9,496 nucleotides of DNA from JAYZAP01 sp964645285. GTDB lineage: Bacteria > Pseudomonadota > Alphaproteobacteria > JAAXGF01. The position numbers and the translations under genes are program-made. Of the stretch, positions 6,692-9,496 are shown piece by piece; within the stretch, counting starts at the first letter, position 1; every line of letters begins with the position of its first letter. Location of the stretch: positions 1 to 9,496 of the forward strand of contig CAZYDR010000131.1 in NCBI GenBank assembly GCA_964645285.1, given 5' to 3'. The notes beneath the pieces were generated by a model, which had not been told where the DNA came from, ran no database searches, and was given only the letters and a program-made list of their open reading frames with translations.

Positions 6692-7974
6692 TAGGGCATG
6701 TTGTTGCGGGCACGGTCGATGGAGTCGCGGACCTCATCACGTTGGCGATCCCATGGCGCCCGGGGATCAAGCAGGGTTGTCGCCGGGGCGTTGCGGGTTA
6801 CCACCACATGCTCGCCCTGGCGCTCCTGGGGTACCGGCGCGCGGCGGTTCATGCGATAGACCACGAAGCCGGCGAAGGCGACAAGAATGACCGCGCCATA
6901 AATGAACAATCCACCGGGGCCGAACAATCCCATGGCGCCCGACGCCAGAGTCGGTCCGGCGCTGGCGCCGAGCCCGTGGGCGAAAATCAGCCCGGCGCTG
7001 GCGGCGACGAAATCGCGGGGTTCCGCATAGTCGTTGGCGTGGGCGACCACGGTGGAATAGATCGGCGCCGAGGCTGCGCCGAACAGGCAAACCAGCAACA
7101 AGAGCACGATCAAGGATGCCGACCCGACCGCGGCCAGAATAACGCCAACAGCGGCGGTGCTCAGCGTGAGGGCGACCATGACATGGCGCCGATCGAAACG
7201 GTCGGACAGTATGCCCATGGGGTACTGCATGATGAAGCCACCAACCCGCGGCGCCACCATGAAGAACGAGATCGCCGCCGCCGTCAGGCCGATGCGCTCG
7301 GCGTAGACCGAACCCAGGGCCGAGAACGAACTGATGCCCAGGCCGATGGTGAAGGAGCCGACCACCGCCACCGGCGAGATGGCGTAGAGGTCGCGAATGC
7401 CGAAGCGCGCCGAGGCTTCTAGCACCGGGTTGCTCAGCGTGGTCAGGGCGACCGGTAACAAGGCAAGGGTGTAGAGCAGGGCGGCGATAGCGAACAATTC
7501 GTAGCTGCCCGGATCGGCGATCAGCAGCAACAGCGGCCCGAGCCCGGCCCCGGCCGTGTGAGCCAGAATGTAAAGTGCGAAGCTGCGGCCCCGGGTCTCG
7601 TTGGTGGCCTCGAACTGGAGCCAGGATTCCACCACCATGAAATAGCCCGCCATGGCGAACCCCATGGCGAAGCGCAACACCATCCAGACCAGGGGTTCGG
7701 GTAACAGCGGGTGAAGGATGGCCGCCGCCGCCGACATGGCGGCAAACACCGAGAAGGCGCGAATATGGCCGACTCGGCGAATGATCCGCTCGCAAAACAG
7801 CGTGCCCGTAAACATGCCGGCGAAATAGGCCGAGCCGACAATGCCAATCAAACCACCCGACACCCCCTCGGCCGACATGCGCAGACCCAGCAGGGTGAAG
7901 AACAACCCGTTACCGAGCCCGACCAGCACTACTGCCGATAACAGCGGACTCATGGTGGCAAGAATTTTCAGCAT
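6691..7974 (-). CDS. MFS transporter, YcaD-like, 12 TM
   Basis: The 427-residue protein has 12 hydrophobic segments in two six-helix halves. The loop 2-3 motif is degenerate (GTLFCERIIRRVGHIRAF, 57-74), while the matching loop in the second half is clear (PMGILSDRFDRRHVM, 252-266). The AYFAGMFTGTLF and MVVESWLQ...NETRGRS segments resemble the E. coli YcaD group of uncharacterised MFS permeases. Residues from about 375 form a hydrophilic, charged tail of about 53 residues that is probably cytoplasmic. The ATG lies within the end of the HyuB gene (ATGCTGA, 7-base overlap) and is preceded by GGAG at 7-base spacing. Its TAG stop shares one base with the GTG of the BASS-like gene. Family is sure; direction and substrate are not, but co-translation with HyuB suggests a substrate or product of that enzyme. 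Confidence 0.88.
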   Translation of the reverse strand: MLKILATMSPLLSAVVLVGLGNGLFFTLLGLRMSAEGVSGGLIGIVGSAYFAGMFTGTLFCERIIRRVGHIRAFSVFAAMSAAAAILHPLLPEPLVWMVLRFAMGFAMAGYFMVVESWLQFEATNETRGRSFALYILAHTAGAGLGPLLLLIADPGSYELFAIAALLYTLALLPVALTTLSNPVLEASARFGIRDLYAISPVAVVGSFTIGLGISSFSALGSVYAERIGLTAAAISFFMVAPRVGGFIMQYPMGILSDRFDRRHVMVALTLSTAAVGVILAAVGSASLIVLLLLVCLFGAASAPIYSTVVAHANDYAEPRDFVAASAGLIFAHGLGASAGPTLASGAMGLFGPGGLFIYGAVILVAFAGFVVYRMNRRAPVPQERQGEHVVVTRNAPATTLLDPRAPWDRQRDEVRDSIDRARNNMP

Positions 7975-9496
7975 GGCTTGTCTCCGTAGCCGCCGCCGCC
8001 GGGGGTTTCGATGACGAAGACGTCGCCCGCGTTCATTTCGATCTGGTCGCAGGCGCCGAGTTCGACCTTGTCGCCGTTGGCGCGCTCAACCCAGTTGCGG
8101 CCCGCCGTGCCGGGGTCTCCGCCATGAGCGCCGAAGGGTACCGTGGTGCGGTGGCACGACAGGATAGCGGCGGTCATGGCTCGGCGGAAGCGAATGCGGC
8201 GCACCGCCCCGGCGCCGCCCTTGTGAGCGCCGCCGCCGCCGGAACCGTGACAGATGGCGAAACGGTCGAGCAGTACGGGAAAGCGCCACTCCAGCACTTC
8301 CGGGTCGGTCATGCGAGAGTTGGTCATGTGGGTATGCACTGCGTCGGTACCGTCGAAATCGGGCCCGGCGCCGCTGCCGCCGCAGATGGTTTCGTAATAT
8401 TGCCAGCGGTCGTTGCCGAAGGTGAAATTGTTCATAGTACCCTGGGCCCCGGCCATGACGCCGAGGGCGCCATAAAGGCAATCGACGATACATTGTGAGG
8501 TTTCCACATTGCCGGCGACGACCGCCGCCGGGTACTGCGGGCGCAGCATGGAACCCTCGGGAATGATGATGGCGATGGGCTTGAGGCAGCCCTCGTTCAT
8601 GGGGATGTCGTCGTCGACCAGGGTGCGAAAGACGTAAAGCACCGCCGCCCGGCACACCGCCGAGGGGGCGTTGAAGTTACTGCTGCGCTGCTCCGACGTG
8701 CCGGTGAAGTCGACCGTGGCGCGGCGGACCGCTTTGTCGATGGTGATGGCGACGCGGATGGCGCCGCCTTCGTCGAGGGGATAGTCGAAGCTGCCGTCGG
8801 TCAGCACGTCGAGGACCCGGCGCACGGATTCCTCGGCGTTGTCCTGGACATGGCCCATGTAGGCCCTGACCGTGGCCAGGGAGAAGTGGGCGACCATCTT
8901 CTCGAGTTCCTGAATGCCCCGGGCGCAGGAGGCAATCTGGGCCTTGAGGTCGGCGACGTTCTGGTCCGCATTGCGCACCGGCCACGTACCGGTGGCCAGA
9001 ACCGCGCGTATCTCGCCCTCCAGGAAGCGGCCGCCGTCGACCAGTTGCACGTCGTCGATCAGCACGCCTTCCTGTTCGACCGTGGTGCTGTCCGGCGGCA
9101 TGGAACCGGGCGTTACCCCGCCGACATCCGCGTGGTGACCGCGCGAGCCCACATAGAACCATACCTCCTCGCCGGCGGGGTCGAACACCGGCGCGACGAC
9201 GGTGATGTCGGGCAGGTGAGTGCCGCCGTTATAGGGCGCGTTGAGCACGTAGACGTCGCCGGCCTTCATGGTCGCCCGGCGGCTCTTGATGACCGTCGCC
9301 ACGCTCTCGCCCATGGAACCGAGATGGACCGGCATGTGCGGCGCGTTGGCGATCAGCCCGCCATGGGCGTCGAACACGGCGCAGGAGAAGTCGAGGCGCT
9401 CCTTCATGTTCACCGAATAGCTGGTGTTCTCCAGGGTCGAACCCATCTGCTCGGCAATGGACATGAACAGGTTGTTGAAGATTTCCAGCATCACCG
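7968..9496 (-). CDS. Hydantoinase B/oxoprolinase (HyuB) domain protein, 5' end beyond the window
   Basis: About 509 residues are visible and match HyuB, the half that works with HyuA in ATP-dependent opening of 5-oxoproline or (N-methyl)hydantoin rings. Diagnostic stretches, counted from the codon at 9494, are FNNLFMSIAEQMG (6-18), VNMKERLDFSCAVFD (28-42), APHMPVHLGSMGES (51-64), NAPYNGGTHLPD (85-96), HHADVGGVTPGSMPPDS (120-136), and the ending GDVFVIETPGGGGYGD. FMSIAEQMG and TPGSMPPDST are close to the eukaryotic/bacterial fused 5-oxoprolinases, so the missing 5' part may be HyuA on the same chain. The frame is open to the window edge: the last two bases read as the end of a codon before GTG ATG CTG, consistent with a PVMLEIFNN start of the domain. 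The GTG at 9494 is therefore unlikely to be the true start. It leads a three-gene operon with two transporters. Confidence 0.9.
   Translation of the reverse strand, partial: VMLEIFNNLFMSIAEQMGSTLENTSYSVNMKERLDFSCAVFDAHGGLIANAPHMPVHLGSMGESVATVIKSRRATMKAGDVYVLNAPYNGGTHLPDITVVAPVFDPAGEEVWFYVGSRGHHADVGGVTPGSMPPDSTTVEQEGVLIDDVQLVDGGRFLEGEIRAVLATGTWPVRNADQNVADLKAQIASCARGIQELEKMVAHFSLATVRAYMGHVQDNAEESVRRVLDVLTDGSFDYPLDEGGAIRVAITIDKAVRRATVDFTGTSEQRSSNFNAPSAVCRAAVLYVFRTLVDDDIPMNEGCLKPIAIIIPEGSMLRPQYPAAVVAGNVETSQCIVDCLYGALGVMAGAQGTMNNFTFGNDRWQYYETICGGSGAGPDFDGTDAVHTHMTNSRMTDPEVLEWRFPVLLDRFAICHGSGGGGAHKGGAGAVRRIRFRRAMTAAILSCHRTTVPFGAHGGDPGTAGRNWVERANGDKVELGACDQIEMNAGDVFVIETPGGGGYGDKPC
7982..7985 (-). 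promoter_or_regulatory. Shine-Dalgarno sequence for the MFS gene
   Basis: On the minus strand GGAG lies 7 bases before the ATG at 7974, inside the last codons of the HyuB gene. It fixes the MFS start within the overlap. Confidence 0.5.

Noticed and set aside
5816..6890. Plus-strand open frames (143 and 208 codons) opposite the BASS-like and MFS genes
   Set aside because: Antisense to convincing membrane proteins; translations are charged low-complexity sequence.
6767..7795. 342-codon open frame on the minus strand overlapping the MFS gene in another frame
   Set aside because: Arg/His/Pro-rich translation with no membrane segments or motifs, while the other frame gives a complete 12-TM MFS protein.
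9492..9494. GTG as the start codon of HyuB
   Set aside because: The frame continues to the window edge and homologues have residues upstream in the same domain, so this is an edge artefact.
1..9496. Search for a defence system, mobile element, CRISPR array or RNA gene
   Set aside because: No spaced repeats, transposase, integrase, phage or nuclease motifs, and no tRNA-like cloverleaf noticed; the genes are ordinary metabolic, transport and periplasmic ones.

Overview
The window looks like chromosomal DNA of an alphaproteobacterium, probably Rhodospirillales-like or a related marine/soil lineage. The basis is high GC with strong GC bias at third codon positions, dense gene packing with overlapping start/stop codons, and the protein families present (ChaN-PDZ, M1-like metallopeptidase, BetA-like GMC oxidoreductase, oxoprolinase-type HyuB). 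I see no tRNA, rRNA, CRISPR array, insertion sequence or phage gene. The lineage call is inference from style, not from a marker gene.

Left part (1-5244, + strand): a tightly packed row of genes. It starts with the C-terminal third of an Asp/Glu/hydantoin racemase-superfamily protein whose 5' part is missing or broken. Twelve bases later comes an exported ChaN-family (haem-binding superfamily) protein with a C-terminal PDZ domain. It overlaps by ATGA with an exported M1-like gluzincin metalloprotein that has an unusual active-site layout. A complete FAD-dependent GMC oxidoreductase of the choline dehydrogenase type follows after 18 bases.

Middle (5245-5764, + strand): a small gene for an exported protein that appears inactivated. 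A good Shine-Dalgarno sequence precedes an ATA where ATG is expected, a signal-peptide-like stretch follows, and an in-frame TAG sits at the predicted signal peptide junction. The rest of the frame is open and well preserved.

Right part (5753-9496, - strand): a three-gene operon read toward the middle. In transcription order these are the HyuB (hydantoinase B/oxoprolinase) domain, running off the window edge; a 12-TM MFS transporter of the YcaD type; and a 10-TM bile acid:sodium symporter (BASS)-like permease. Junctions are a 7-base overlap (ATGCTGA) and a 1-base overlap (TAGTG), so all three are probably co-translated. The likely theme is uptake or efflux of small organic acids, amides or lactams plus ATP-dependent lactam/hydantoin ring opening, but the substrate cannot be read from sequence. 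The two operons converge and their last frames overlap by 12 bases.

No clearly new system stands out. The items most worth a second look are the doubly broken secreted-protein gene, the ChaN-PDZ/M1-like coupled pair, and the HyuB-MFS-BASS operon.
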